Shown: positions 11,511 to 22,571 of the stretch, piece after piece
Position numbering within the stretch: position 1 is the first letter of the stretch
Layout: each line of letters begins with the position of its first letter
NCBI RefSeq assembly: GCF_030052815.1
Contig: NC_079503.1
Span: 43,256,735-43,320,734 of the forward strand
Reading direction: 5' to 3'
DNA from: Hevea brasiliensis
Lineage: Eukaryota > Streptophyta > Magnoliopsida > Malpighiales > Euphorbiaceae
DNA length: 64,000 bases
The notes under the pieces: model-generated
Databases searched by the model: none
What the model was told of the DNA's origin: nothing
What the model saw: only the letters and a program-made list of their open reading frames with translations
Position numbers and translations under genes: made by a program

Positions 11511-11655
11511 TTCATGTCCATGTATTGTGGAAAAGGTGGGTCCTACATCACTATTTCATGTGATTTAGCATTTAGTGATAACGAAATTTTCATGTCAATG
11601 TACAGTGGGAAAGTGGATCCCACATACCTATTTCAAGTAATTTAGTTTATAGTGA
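11511..11655. repeat. Two 68-bp direct repeats, period 78
   Basis: TTCATGTCCATGTA at 11511 and TTCATGTCAATGTA at 11589, each followed by a GTGG(G)AAA block, a TCC(T/C)ACAT block, CTATTTCA and an AGTGA end. Identity is moderate. Confidence 0.65.
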
Positions 11656-11937
11656 CTTAGTAGGGATAAGCCAATAATGTTTTTCAAGAACCTTTCTTAA
11701 GGTTCAATTTAGAGATTTTAACTTTGCATATCACTTTGGACAGTTTGTGGCCATTGTTTGGCCCCATTTCCTAAAAGGAAATTGTTCTTTTATGTCTTGC
11801 TTTTATTTCCCAGATGACTATTCGAGCTTTGACTAATAGGTTTCTCCCTCTTCTCTATTTCACGTTGCCCTTGTGGGGTTGGATTTATACTTGGGCTTGG
11901 GCTGACAAATTATCAATCATTTGTTAAAAGAAAGTGG

Positions 11938-12064
11938 TCATTTGTGTAGTAATTTGTACAGGAGGAGCAGATAAAGTCAGACTTCCAACTTTCTGAGGGG
12001 CTGGGGCCTCACCTTGTACTTTCGCTGTCAGAGACTGTTCTATTGTCTTATTCTTCTCTTCCAT
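11938..12064 (-). pseudogene. gag: Tekay-1 gag N-terminus
   Basis: Starts at an ATG at 12064-12062 (minus strand) and reads MEEKNKTIEQ, then a Pro/Ala-rich linker and PPVQITTQM. This matches the start of the Tekay-2 gag at 25826 (MEEKDKTVEQ ... PPIQITAQI), which fixes both start codons. The capsid and zinc-knuckle parts are missing; after about 43 codons the sequence changes to unrecognised DNA. Confidence 0.7.
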
Positions 12065-12232
12065 ATCTTCTCACAGGATTTTCTATTTCTTATACAACCA
12101 ACACAAGGAGATTTCTCTCCATTAGTTCATATTTATGATATAAATGTACTATATGTATAAAACATTTGAGCAGTTATAGTTACCGACAAAAAGATTTCAA
12201 ATTCACAGTTCGAAATTTACTTTAAAAACATT

Positions 12233-12244
12233 GCTCTGATACCA
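12233..12244 (-). other. Primer-binding site, Tekay-1
   Basis: Minus strand TGGTATCAGAGC, complementary to the 3' end of initiator tRNA-Met, separated from the LTR end (12252) by seven bases. Confidence 0.9.
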
Positions 12245-12856
12245 CAAAACATGTCACACCCTACTCTCCTGTAAGATATAATATGATCCCGTAGTAGACC
12301 TAATGAATTACCGTACTTCGCCTACCGATAACCCATTAGCTATACTACAAGGGATTTTAAAACAATTTTCGTGAAATTTAAATCATCGATTAAAATCTGG
12401 CATTATAAAATTTTTTCAAAATTTTGGCAAAGCGCCGGCTGTATTTTGAGAAAACAGTTCTTCAATCCTGCAAAAGAAAATACTCCCAATATATTTTCTC
12501 AAATACAACTCCAATAACGTCATTTCAATTCACAATTCAAATCTCAATAAACAATCAATTCATTTTCAAACTAATCTCATCATAAAGAAACATTTCATTG
12601 ATTACAAGACTCAAAATTTATATTACAAAACTATTCAAGTAAATGAAATCTCAAATTTACATTTACAATAATTTACATTTAATTACATACCAAAATATTT
12701 TACAAGAGTTTTTATACAACTACTCAAATAATTTACATACATATTATTACATGCATACATCAAAACCTGTGTACATGGATATACCTATGATGTACCTGGA
12801 GCTGATTTGAATGTGTCTTCAAAGAAGCTTACTCAATTGCTCTATGCTCTTTTCAC

Positions 12857-12897
12857 CTGCAACAGCATACAAAGCTATCGCTGAGTGGTGAACTCAG
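12857..12897 (-). promoter_or_regulatory. LTR hairpin and acceptor-like CAG, Tekay-1 5' LTR
   Basis: Stem CTGAGT/ACTCAG (12881-12897), loop of five, then TGCTGTTGCAG ending at 12857 on the minus strand. Confidence 0.6.
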
Positions 12898-15113
12898 TGG
12901 CACACAACTATAATTTAAAACATAGTACAATAAACCTTAACAAAAATTACAGCAAATAATTTGGAAATCTGGATACTCATCAAATTCCAAAACTCAAAAT
13001 ATTCATTGCCAATAATATAAATCATTTGTATAAAAGACTTCGATCACGAAATTCAATTTATCAAATCATAACTAACCATTTAAGTTAATTCCAACAAAAT
13101 CAATTATACATAAATCATAATTGAAATCACAATTCTTTACTATTCAAAAATATTCTTTATCTCACTAACTATGCAAGACTAATCCGAAAGGGCCATCTTC
13201 GGGGTGATTCTAACTCCCTATGGTCGGGGAGGTCGAATTATCGTGCACAGTACACATCACAATAATGAATCTTCCGAAAGGGCCATAACATAAAACTTAG
13301 ATCTAACCTCTAATAAGAGGAGAATCTAAGCCTGTGCACGTACCATTGTAATCAAAACACAACTAACTCCATTGTCTTCTCAATAAATGAGAGAGATGGG
13401 TAATAACCTAGTCAAGCATCCATAGTGAGATATAAAACAATATCACAATCCTTTTAGTGAGCATAAATCACAATACAATTCGATTCAAAGTCAATTCCAA
13501 TATCCAATAATTTTTATGCTCATCACAATTCAAATCATAATTTTGCATTTTTCCATGCAAATTGGCCATCACAATTCAAAACATATTCTATCACAATTTT
13601 CCCAAACATAATTTATTCAATTCTACACCAATGCTTAATACTTGAGGAAATACCATTTCACAAAGCTAAATTCGTATATACTATAACAATTTCAATAATC
13701 ATTGAATTAAATCCAATGCTTGTTAAACATAATACATAAGAAAAATATATCATTTAATCATATGAAATATTCAAAACAAAATCAGTTAAAAACTAGTTAT
13801 GCACAAACCTGATTTGAGTTGCTCCTAGGCCTTGACTCAATGTTGTTTATGCTTCTCAATATCCTTATCAACTGAAACACACAATTTAAAGTGTTTTAGT
13901 ACTCAATGAATTTGTTTCCAACCATAAAATCCAATATCTAAATTTTCTTGGTACTATTCCCTTTAATTTATTTCATTAGTCAACTTATAATGTTGACCCT
14001 TGATGCACTATGAGTGAGTCAATTCCGATGTTACCAATATGTCACATTTTATAGCCTTTTAGTGTTGGTACATGTTAACAAATTCATTTTCATGTATATT
14101 GCATTTTATTGCAATTTGTCGGATTTAGGTATACTAATTTGACCTAACCGGATGACCTAGTTTCCTCAATTTTCGGGTTTTGGTCCAAACTACAAACTTG
14201 TAGGTCTATGTCTTATTGCATGCAGGGCAAAATTTCAGGTCTTTCTGAGTTGTGTAGACAAAGTTATAGTCAATTTACCAATGCTGGACAGAATGTACCA
14301 AAATGGTAACTTTAGGTCATTTTTAGGTCACTTTTGGTTCGGCCAGTTTTTGGACCTGAATTTATGCAAGCTATTTGGCTTGGTTCTGGCCATTTCTGGG
14401 CTTTGGTGTCTTCATAAGAATTGTAGATATATCTCTAAAATATTCATGGTAAAAATTTCAAGTCATTTGGACCTGTTTTGAGTGAGTTATAGCCAAAATA
14501 CTAACTACTGCCTAAATGGTCAATTTTCAAGCTTTCAAGTCACTAATCCGGATTTAGTCATTTTTCAAGTAATCTTCTAGGCAGAATTTTGGTAAGCTTC
14601 CTTCATGAAAGTTGACACATTTTGTGCCTAGTTTCTCCTTCTATTAGTCTCATACCAATTTACACACTTAAGGTTCTAAGCTAAAATGTACACTGCCCTA
14701 TTACACATTTTTTATCCTTACCAAATTAATTCTTCCATGCCAATTTTGGTTTGTACCATAACATTAACACACTTTACTTCACATTTTTGGTCATTTTGGC
14801 AGCTTGTATCAACTCTCAACAAACACATTATAACTCAAAATTTTTCCAAGTCTAATTACAACAATTAACCACATGACATACCTCATTTACATGTCCAAAT
14901 TCAAACCATTATACACATATGCATGCGGCCATTAATAACAAAATCTTAGACAACCATAAACAAGTAAAAACAAGCTACATATACAGAATTTCCATAGCTG
15001 CCAAAATGTATATCTCCATTAAAACATTAAACTTCAAAAATTCTTTCATAAATCAATTATCCACAACCTTGGTTACACTTTTAATGAAACAAGAATTGAA
15101 AACACTCACTTAC
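12857..15113 (-). other. Candidate leader intron in Tekay-1 5' LTR, 2,257 bp
   Basis: Donor GTAAGTGAG at 15113 and acceptor CAG at 12857 on the minus strand. If used, splicing would join a short first exon to the last 605 bases of the LTR, the primer-binding-site region and gag, and would remove many upstream ATGs. The donor is the best in the window. Confidence 0.45.
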
Positions 15114-17583
15114 CACTTTTGAAGTTCTTTAAAACCTCACCAAAACATAACGTTCTTACTCCTAATAATCTACCCAAAAGGTATACACCACTTTTAATGA
15201 AGAAATTTGCAAGAAACCATGGCTTAATCATGGTAGATAGAGCTTGTGGTATGGTGTGGCCATGGAAGAATTTTTGAGAGAATTTGGTTTAGCTTGGAGA
15301 AGAATGAAGAAGAAGAAGAAGATGGAGTTAGTGGAGTTGGCTGTCCACTTAACTAATGTTAGTGGAGCACTAATTGATTAAAAATCTATTTTAATGTTAA
15401 ACTTTATAATTTTTGTAATTTGGCCACCACACTTTTACTATTTACATAATGTATCTCATTTTAATTTTTCATGGTATTTTCAAAGTTTAATATCATTTAT
15501 TTTTAATGGACATTTAGGTCATAAGGAAACTCGGGGTGTCAAATGACCACAATGCCCCTGTTCGGGTTGCATTCCCAATTTTTCGGTAACACCGAGTTTT
15601 GTATTTTTCTCAATTTCTCATTTTTCTTTGTGCTAATTAATTAATTTTTCTTTGATATTTCTAATGACATTTATACTTCAATAGATGTTTATTTAAGTCT
15701 TGAAAATATTTTCTAGGGTTCCCCGTGGTCCAGAGCTAGTCAATGGTCCACGCCGCAACTTCCCAATGCGGTCACCAATCGCTATGGTTTTCGGCTTGTT
15801 TAAATTGGTCACATTTCATTGCTATAATTTTTCCTTTGTTTTTATTGTATTTTCTTTTCTTGTATTTCAATTTTTTATGTCTCTTCACTAATATTTAAAT
15901 GTAGTTCTAGGTATCCTAGCTGTCCAGACAGACACTAGTCACCGGAACAGTAGAACGCACTACCAAACATAGGGGTGTTACATAAAGCACCAATACAGTA
16001 CTATCCATTCATAAGTTACATGTCCATCTACCCATACGTTATGAATAAAGAAGGGCTAAGACTACCCCTGAAGCTGTCTCTTCGAATAACTCTTTTAATC
16101 CTGCAACCCTACACCTGGGGGTTACGGGAATGGTGTAAGCTTACACAAGCTCAGTGAGTAAACTAACCATCATTAATTTCATCATTCATTCATGTATGTG
16201 CAATGCATCATTCATATGGATTTTCACATCACAAACATGTTAGTAGTATGCCCTAGAGCATATGATTTAGTATGTATCCTGTACATGTTTTATTAATAAA
16301 AGGCATTTTTACTTTTCTGTTTACATAATATATTTATGTGTAATAGAAAAGGTCCATTGATATTTTGTTAGAAATTCTATTCTTAGGTTGTTAAAAATAT
16401 GAGTGACAGTATTTCTAGCACAAAGTATTATAAATTAGTTCACAATCGAGGATACTTTCTAATAAGGACATGACTTATCTAGAAAGATTGTATTCATATT
16501 TGTTCCAAATGTATTTATATGAGATATAAATAAGATGGAATAGTGAGTTTCATGCCATATAACAAATATGATAGGCACTTATACAAGATAAGTAAGCTGA
16601 CCCAGTGACATTTATGACAAGCACATGGAGTTTACTCTTGTCAATGCATTGTCATAAATCATATTAGTGCATATAATCTTTAGACCTGAGATAGCACAGT
16701 TATCTTGTATATAGGTGGTTTGAGTTTGATACTGCTTTCATACTTATACTGTGTATGGGTATATGGGCATGTGTTGGCTCCTACTAGTTATATATGGAGG
16801 TAGGTGTTGATCAAGATGGAATCTGTTACCCTAAGTAAATAGGGATAAAATCCTAAGTTTATTTAATTGTCTTGATGTTTCAAGTTCTTGGCCAGGACAG
16901 ATAGATTTAATCAGAAAAGAGTTTATGATGAAAAAATCTTTTTAATCAAGAACTGAAATTAAAAGAGAACATAATATTTATAGCAAATGGGGTTTTACAT
17001 AAAACATGACTCCAGCTTGAATTGGGATTTCGTAACAGAGAGATTCTAGTGCATGATAACATATGATTATAGGTTCATTTAAGGTAAACCTTATTACTTA
17101 TTAGGTAGCCAAGGCATGCTATGCTAGGTGTTAGCCATGGTCTATGAGGTGCATAAAATGATTTAGAGAAATTATTTGTAGTAAGAAAGAGTTCTGGTGA
17201 TATTAAGAGTTGATATCATATCTCATTGGCAATTAGTGATGAGCCTAGTGAGTCACACACATACACAAGTAATCACTAAGTTAAATGTGATTTAATTAAT
17301 TAATTACAGAGTTTAATTGATTAATTAAATAGGTTTGGTTTGCAATTAGATTGCAAAGTCCCTAGCATGGCTTGAAACCAAATCTAGGTTATTGGATGTA
17401 TAGTGTAAGTTAAATTTATATTTAAAGTGTTTAAATATGAATTTAATTATGAGAAATTAATTAATAGAGATTAATTAATTAATTTATATTTGATATAAAT
17501 TGATTAGAAGAAGAGAAATAATTATTTTGGGTTGAGAACTTAAAATTAAGGCACAAGGATATTTTTGTTATTTCACAAAGTGA

Positions 17584-17612
17584 CATGTGGCACCATGAGA
17601 TGGTGACACATG
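17584..17612. promoter_or_regulatory. 13-bp inverted repeat upstream of copia TATA box
   Basis: CATGTGGCACCAT, three bases, ATGGTGACACATG: one mismatch across 13 pairs. Further GACATGTGGCA-type boxes lie at about 17737. The block recurs in the second LTR near 33975-34010. Position upstream of the TATA box suggests enhancer elements; CACATG is a bHLH-type core. Confidence 0.5.
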
Positions 17613-17771
17613 GCACTACACATAAGCTTGCCATTTGTCTTTTAATCATGTAAGATGATCAAAGTTAAGATTAAATCTAAGTTTGACACTTGGCACAATG
17701 TGATTGGGTCAATTAAACTAAGAGCCAATTAGAAGGTGACATGTGGCAAGGGTTTTAAGTGATGACCTAGC

Positions 17772-17779
17772 TATATAAG
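17772..17779 (+). promoter_or_regulatory. TATA box of Angela-like LTR
   Basis: TATATAAG in CTAGCTATATAAGGG, about 1.5 kb into the LTR; the related LTR has TATAAAAG at the matching place (34165-34172). Confidence 0.6.
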
Positions 17780-18791
17780 GGAAAGGATGAAAGAACAAAA
17801 TACAAGCTGCCACTTCTTTCATATGTGCCACCACCCTTGGTGACCTATTCCTCTCTTCTTCTTCATCTCTCATCAATTCAAAGAGAATTGCCAACATTCT
17901 CTTGAATTAAAAAAACTAGAAATCGTTTCTAGTGTCCTGTACGCATTTGTAATCTCTCTAAAGGCAAAACTTGAATTTCTAATTGATTGGAAAGGCTTAA
18001 GAAGCTGTTTAAGGGGCTGCCATTGGTGATCTTGGTGTGGACAAGCAAGAGGGACAACATTTGGTGTCCTAGGCACATTCCAAAGGTGCCAAACACAACT
18101 GTAGTGCATCAAAAGGTTAGTGCACTTATTCTTGATCTAATCTAGGGTTCTAACGAACTAATCTGTTAATTCTAAAATCTTAAACGGAAAATGTAGATCC
18201 AAAATCATATTAAAGAGTTTTAATATGCTGTTTAACATTGAAATCAAATAGATAAACAATGAATCTTACATGATGCATGACACCTTAGAAGAAAAATTTT
18301 GAATTCAATGATCTAAACTTATGTTTTTCATGCTTCCGCTCCTTCAAAACATTTCACGTAAGATAAACATTATCATCAATAACTCCCTAAACTTTCCATT
18401 TAAACATTACCCATGTCATGTACCCAGGGGCAACTATCAGATCTCCCTTGAAAGGCAACATCAAGATCTCCCCTTAGGACTTACATATGGATCCATAACA
18501 TTACATAACATAATATGGGGGGAGTAATGGGTCATCCAATATCCATTAATGCACCAATAGCAATTTATGCAATTATGCAACATCTTCATGTCCTATATGA
18601 ATATGACATGATGCATGAGGATGCTCATTAATTACTTGTAAAAGTTTTCATTTTATTAAGGTTAGAGTTACTCATCTCTTATGGCCTATCAACCTCCTTA
18701 CTCAAACAGGAGTTATCCTCGAATCCTTACCCTAGTCTATCAACCTCTTTACTAGAATAGGAGCTATCCTCGGATCCTTATCCTCACGAGT

Positions 18792-19411
18792 TGTAATGAT
18801 TGAGCTCCAACCACTAGAGGAATTGTCTGCTTTGGCCATAAGCTTCACGATTTTGTCCCACAGGTGGAATGGAGAACTTCTTAGGAGGTCACCCATCCTA
18901 GGATTTCTCTCAAGTGAGCATGCTTAACCCTGAAGTTCTTTCAACTCTCCAGGCCATTCTACCAAAAGGCGCCTCTAGTGATTAGTTCTCCCATTTTATA
19001 TATTATTACTTTTTGAACCCAAGACCATCTTCGTGCTTTGTCGATGTGGGATTTGCCTAAGGGAACTTTCTCCCCCCCTTTTGGGACTCAACATCCTCGC
19101 TAAGGTTTGCTCCACCATCACCCAAGAGGACACGTAAGTGGCTTTGATACCAATTGTAATGGTCGGGCTCCAACCACTAGAGGAATTGTTCGCTTTGGCC
19201 ATAAGCCTCACGGTTTTGTCCCATAGGTGGAATGGATAACTTCCTAGGAGGTCACCAATCCTAGGATTTCTCTCAAGCGAGCATGCTTAACCCTGGAGTT
19301 CTTTCAACTCTCCAGGCCATTTCACCAATAGGCGCCTCTAGTGATTAGTTCCCCCATTTTATATATCATTACTTTTTGAACCCAAAACCATCTCTGTGCT
19401 TTGTCGATGTG
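18792..19411 (-). mobile_element. Cassandra TRIM, reverse copy of inverted pair
   Basis: 3' LTR 18792-19063, interior 19064-19154, 5' LTR 19155-19411 on the minus strand. The interior has a primer-binding site (TGGTATCAAAGC, 19141-19152) and a purine tract (19065-19083). Each LTR holds a stretch that resembles plant 5S rRNA (18871-18938 and about 19233-19302), including the TAGGATGGGTGACCTCC block, the hallmark of Cassandra. The element is non-coding. Its 5' LTR lacks about 19 bases of its start where it meets the forward copy. Confidence 0.85.
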
Positions 19412-20027
19412 ATAAACCTAAGGCAAATCCCACATCGGTAAAGCACGGAGATGGTATTGGGTTCAAAAAGTAATGATATATAAAATGGGAGAACTAATCA
19501 CTAGAGGCGCCTTTTGGTGGAATGGCCTAGAGAGTTGGAAGAACTCCAGGGTTAAGTGTGCTCGCTTGAGAGAAATTCTAGGATGGGTGACCTCCTAGGA
19601 AGTTCTCCATTCCACCTATGAGACAAAACCGTGAGGCTTATGGCCAAAGCGAAAAATTCGTCTAGTGGTTGGAGCCTGACCGTTACAATTGGTATCAGAA
19701 CCGCTCGCGTGTCCTCTTGGGTGGTGGTGGGGCAAACCTCAGTGAGGATGCTGAGTCCTTAGGCAAATCCTACATCGACAAAGCACGGAGATGGTCTTCG
19801 ATTTAAAAAGTAATGACATATAAAATGAGGGAACTAATCACTAGAGGCGCCTTTTGGTGGAATAGCCTGGAGAGTTGGAAGAACTTTAAGGTTAAGCTTG
19901 CTCGCTTGAGAGAAATCCTAGGATGGTTGACCTCTTGGGAAGTTCTCCATTCCACCTATGGGACAAAACCGTGAAGCTTATGGCCAAAGTGGACAATTGC
20001 TCTAGTGGCTGGAGCGTAACCATTGCA
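19412..20027 (+). mobile_element. Cassandra TRIM, forward copy of inverted pair
   Basis: 5' LTR 19412-19687, primer-binding site TGGTATCAGAAC (19690-19701), interior to about 19756, 3' LTR to 20027. 5S rRNA-like segments lie at 19541-19608 and 19881-19948. The purine tract seen in the reverse copy is missing through a short deletion between two TCC triplets. The outer end is followed by CGAGT (20028-20032), the same five bases that precede the reverse copy (18787-18791), with no duplication between the two copies. Confidence 0.85.
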
Positions 20028-21233
20028 CGAGTCCCTCAAGTTGATCCTATAAAATTGGAACCTAGAGAGTTATACAATGCTCTAAACTCTATACGTAATA
20101 TAAACATCCTATTCTAGGCCCTTAGGAACCATGAAATTAGGTTTTGGAACCTTATAATCATAGGAGAAAATAAGCAAGTAGAACCAAGTTCGACTGTCGA
20201 ATCCTTGGGCTTTGGTTGCCGAACCTTAGAACGTTAGTGTCCATTTTGGGCAATAGCCACTGCGGCTATCGAAGTCTAGGACTTTGGCAACTGAACTTAG
20301 AAAATTTTCAGATTTTTTGAGAAAATACAAGCTTTAGCTACTGAACCTCTGGCTTTTGGTAGCCCAACCTAGGAATTTCCAGAATTCCATAGTAAAAAAC
20401 CTACAGATCCATTCTCCCAAAGGCCTTAAAACTCATTTCAAAGTTCCAAAACACAATCTCATCACATATACATATCTCTAGGGCCTAGAACAACTAGAAA
20501 ACATGCTTAAAATCCACATACATTCATCAAAACTCAAATCCTAGGTTTCCCCTAAACCCATATGCATAAACTTCATCAAAAACTTAACTTAAAGCAACTT
20601 TTCATGAAATTAAAGCTTTAGAAACTTAATTCCTCATCAACTCTCTTAGATCTATTTATTAGATTAAGAAGAAAAGAAGGGTACCTCTTTACTTGGAGCT
20701 TAGAGGTAGGAGAACCAAAACTTCAAAATTTAAATCTACTCTTCCACACTTTCAAATGGAAGAATCTACCTCTAAAACCCAAGGAGATCTCTTTAAAAAG
20801 CCCCTTGCATGCCCCAAAGTTGAGAGAGAGAGAGGAAAGAAGAAAAATGCAAGTGTTTTGAGTTGAAAATGAGCTATGGTCCCTTTTATACCTTTGATAG
20901 TCGGAGGACTTTCGGCTGCCAAAATTCACACTCTGACTGCCGGAGTCAATTATGCCTAAATAGGCATCTGGACCAAAAAGGGACTTTGGCTATTAAAAGT
21001 CTGTCTTTCAGCTGCCGAAGTTCCTTCTGCCTAAGATAATTTCTTTAAAACTTTTAAAGAATAAAACTCTTAAAACATTTTTTATTCTTAAATACATTTT
21101 GAACATTTTAAACAAACATGCATGAACAAATTTCACATCTCACAGCCACTCCTTAGTTAGTGAAATCTCACTCTTCACCAAATTATTACGTCAATGACAG
21201 ATATTTTGATATCAAAAGATAGCGGGTATTACA

Positions 21234-21740
21234 TTCTTTCTTTTCAACATTTTTCTCTTGCTTCTCTTCTTTTTTTCTCATTTATCTCAATTTTAGCATT
21301 TTTGTTTTCACTTTTTCTCTCTTGCCTCTCCTTTTGCCCTGAACACTCTCTTTTTGAAAATTCTCTCACTTTCTTTTCTTCAATCTCATTTTTCTCCTTT
21401 CTTTCTATATTTTCCTTTTGCATTCATGTTTGGGCACTCTTTCATTTTTCTCTCTATTTTCACTTTCATTTTCAATTGCTCTTTTAATTCTCATTTGATC
21501 CTCATATATTTACGTAGGAGATAATGGTGCCAAATTTAGACTCCCTACACTCAAAGATGTCACTTCCCTCGTGTTTAACACAAATTCAAACATTTTTCCC
21601 CCTCTTTTATACTCACCACTTTAGCCTTTTCCTACTCTTTTCACCTCTTTTAGATCTTTAATGAACTAATTAACATCAAACAAGAAAACTAGCTCACAAA
21701 AACCAACACAAAAATATCCAAGAATGAGATGAACAAAACG
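21234..21740 (-). pseudogene. Reina-like element: second copy of leader/gag region
   Basis: 21540-21740 is closely similar to 2461-2665 in the same orientation (ends ATATCCAAGAATGAGATG in both). 21234-21500 is CT-rich on the plus strand and would encode a Lys/Glu-rich region on the minus strand, continuing into the similar coiled-coil-like sequence at 5520-5430 beyond the solo LTR. It is cut at 21740 by insertion of Tekay-2. Confidence 0.55.
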
Positions 21741-22324
21741 TGTAATGCCCTCGTACTAAGTAGTTCTGTACATCCTACTGTTCCAGTGACTAGTGTGTGT
21801 CCGAATGGCTAGAATGTCTAGGACTATACTTAAATCACATAGAGAAGCCATAAATAAAATTGGTAAAGATCAAATGAGATTGGATTAAAATAAGAGAAAT
21901 GAAGCATAATTAGGTTTAATGAGCCTAGAGTTTTGATGATGGATAACCGACCCGGAAAGCGACTGCGAACTCAGTTGCTACCTTAAATTCATATGGGACC
22001 CCATGAAATCCTTAGTTAAGGGATGATTGCAAAATTATTAAGAACTATAAAATAAAATAAATAAAAAGGAACAAGCACAATTAAGTGAATCAGAACCTTA
22101 GGAACCCAACGAAGGGCATTTTCATCAATTTACTTCAAGAGGTGACTTTTGACCTAAATGTCCATTAAATTGCATGAGATTAAAATATTGAAAAAGAATT
22201 AAAAATATAGAAATGTGTATGGAAATTGAGAAAAGGATTAGAATTTTGTTATTTATGACATAAGCATGACATGTTCATAGCATAATTAAAATTATAATTT
22301 AAATAAATTAATTTTGAGGATAAA

Positions 22325-22333
22325 TATATAAAG
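22325..22333 (+). promoter_or_regulatory. TATA box, Tekay-2 5' LTR
   Basis: TATATAAAG in AAATATATAAAGAG, repeated unchanged in the 3' LTR at 29759-29767. It is followed by a CT-rich stretch (CTCTTCTTCCTCCC) typical of plant initiation regions, which would start the transcript about 585-615 bases into the LTR. Confidence 0.6.
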
Positions 22334-22571
22334 AGACAAAAGAAAATAATCAAAATAAAAATCTCTTCTTCCTCCCTTCAATGGCCAGCCACCATTGTCT
22401 TCTCTCTCTCCTCCATTAACAACTCATTTTAAGCTTTGATTCCCAACCTTTCTTCCATAAATTTTCCACTAAATTAGTAGAAACCTTCTAATTAAGCCTC
22501 AAAGTAAAGATTGGGAGAAAAAGAAACAAGAAAAATTGAAGGAAATTGAAGAGTGAAAAGCTCCATTAAAG

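Larger units (their letters stand above)
10691..11937. other. Tekay-1 interior of unknown origin with short repeats
   Basis: No gag or pol motif found in either strand. It is AT-rich except for three GC-rich 48-bp units (11143-11327), and includes a 68-bp pair (11511-11655). It replaces the part where capsid, protease, RT and RNase H would be. It may be a captured sequence or heavily decayed pol; I cannot tell. Confidence 0.4.
12252..15982 (-). mobile_element. Tekay-1 5' LTR, 3,731 bp
   Basis: Bounded by TGTCACACCC and GGGGTGTTACA; pair of 5867-9651. It carries the subfamily A hairpin, a GTAAGT donor and a CAG acceptor at the same offsets (869 and 605 bases from its ends). Confidence 0.9.
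5862..15987 (-). mobile_element. Tekay-1: complete-ended, internally deleted LTR retrotransposon
   Basis: Two LTRs (5867-9651 and 12252-15982) flank a 2.6-kb interior, with identical 5-bp target duplications TAAAG at 5862-5866 and 15983-15987. Primer-binding site (12233-12244) and polypurine tract (9652-9675) are in place. A full interior in this lineage is near 5 kb (compare 42866-47706). Here only a gag start, two unrelated integrase pieces and about 1.2 kb of unrecognised sequence remain, so the element cannot encode its own proteins. If it moved in this form it used proteins from another copy. Confidence 0.9.
16238..18346 (+). mobile_element. Angela-like copia solo LTR, 2,109 bp
   Basis: Starts TGTTAGTAGTATGCCCTAG and ends CGCTCCTTCA, flanked by perfect duplications AAACA (16233-16237 and 18347-18351). 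A related LTR at 32631-34746 is followed by a primer-binding site, which gives the orientation. The TGTT..ATGCCCTAGAG start resembles Angela/BARE-type Ty1/copia LTRs; that lineage is a family-knowledge inference. No interior remains, as expected after recombination between two LTRs. Confidence 0.85.
5552..21233 (-). mobile_element. Tekay-type solo LTR, interrupted by three later insertions
   Basis: Begins TGTAATGACCC at 5552 and ends GGGTATTACA at 21233; on the minus strand it starts TGTAATACCCGC, a usual Tekay LTR start. Removing nested elements with their duplications leaves about 2.2 kb: 5552-5866, 15988-16237, 18352-18791 and 20033-21233. No gag or pol adjoins it, so it is a solo LTR. Flanking bases TTATT (5547-5551) and TTCTT (21234-21238) agree at four of five positions, an acceptable decayed duplication. 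Both flanks are the same Reina-like element, which supports this reconstruction. It also has a perfect 14-bp palindrome (GTGTAAGCTTACAC, 16133-16146) where other Tekay LTRs carry their hairpin. Confidence 0.7.

Noticed and set aside
18871..19948. Possible 5S rRNA genes (four blocks with TAGGATGGGTGACCTCC-type sequence)
   Set aside because: Only the middle of 5S is similar and each block is inside a Cassandra LTR with primer-binding site and partner LTR; these are transposon-borne 5S-like segments, not genes.
21194..21487. 97-codon hydrophobic-looking frame (Phe/Leu/Ser-rich)
   Set aside because: Translation of a CT-rich tract; the opposite strand is Lys/Glu-rich element coding. It also crosses the solo LTR boundary.
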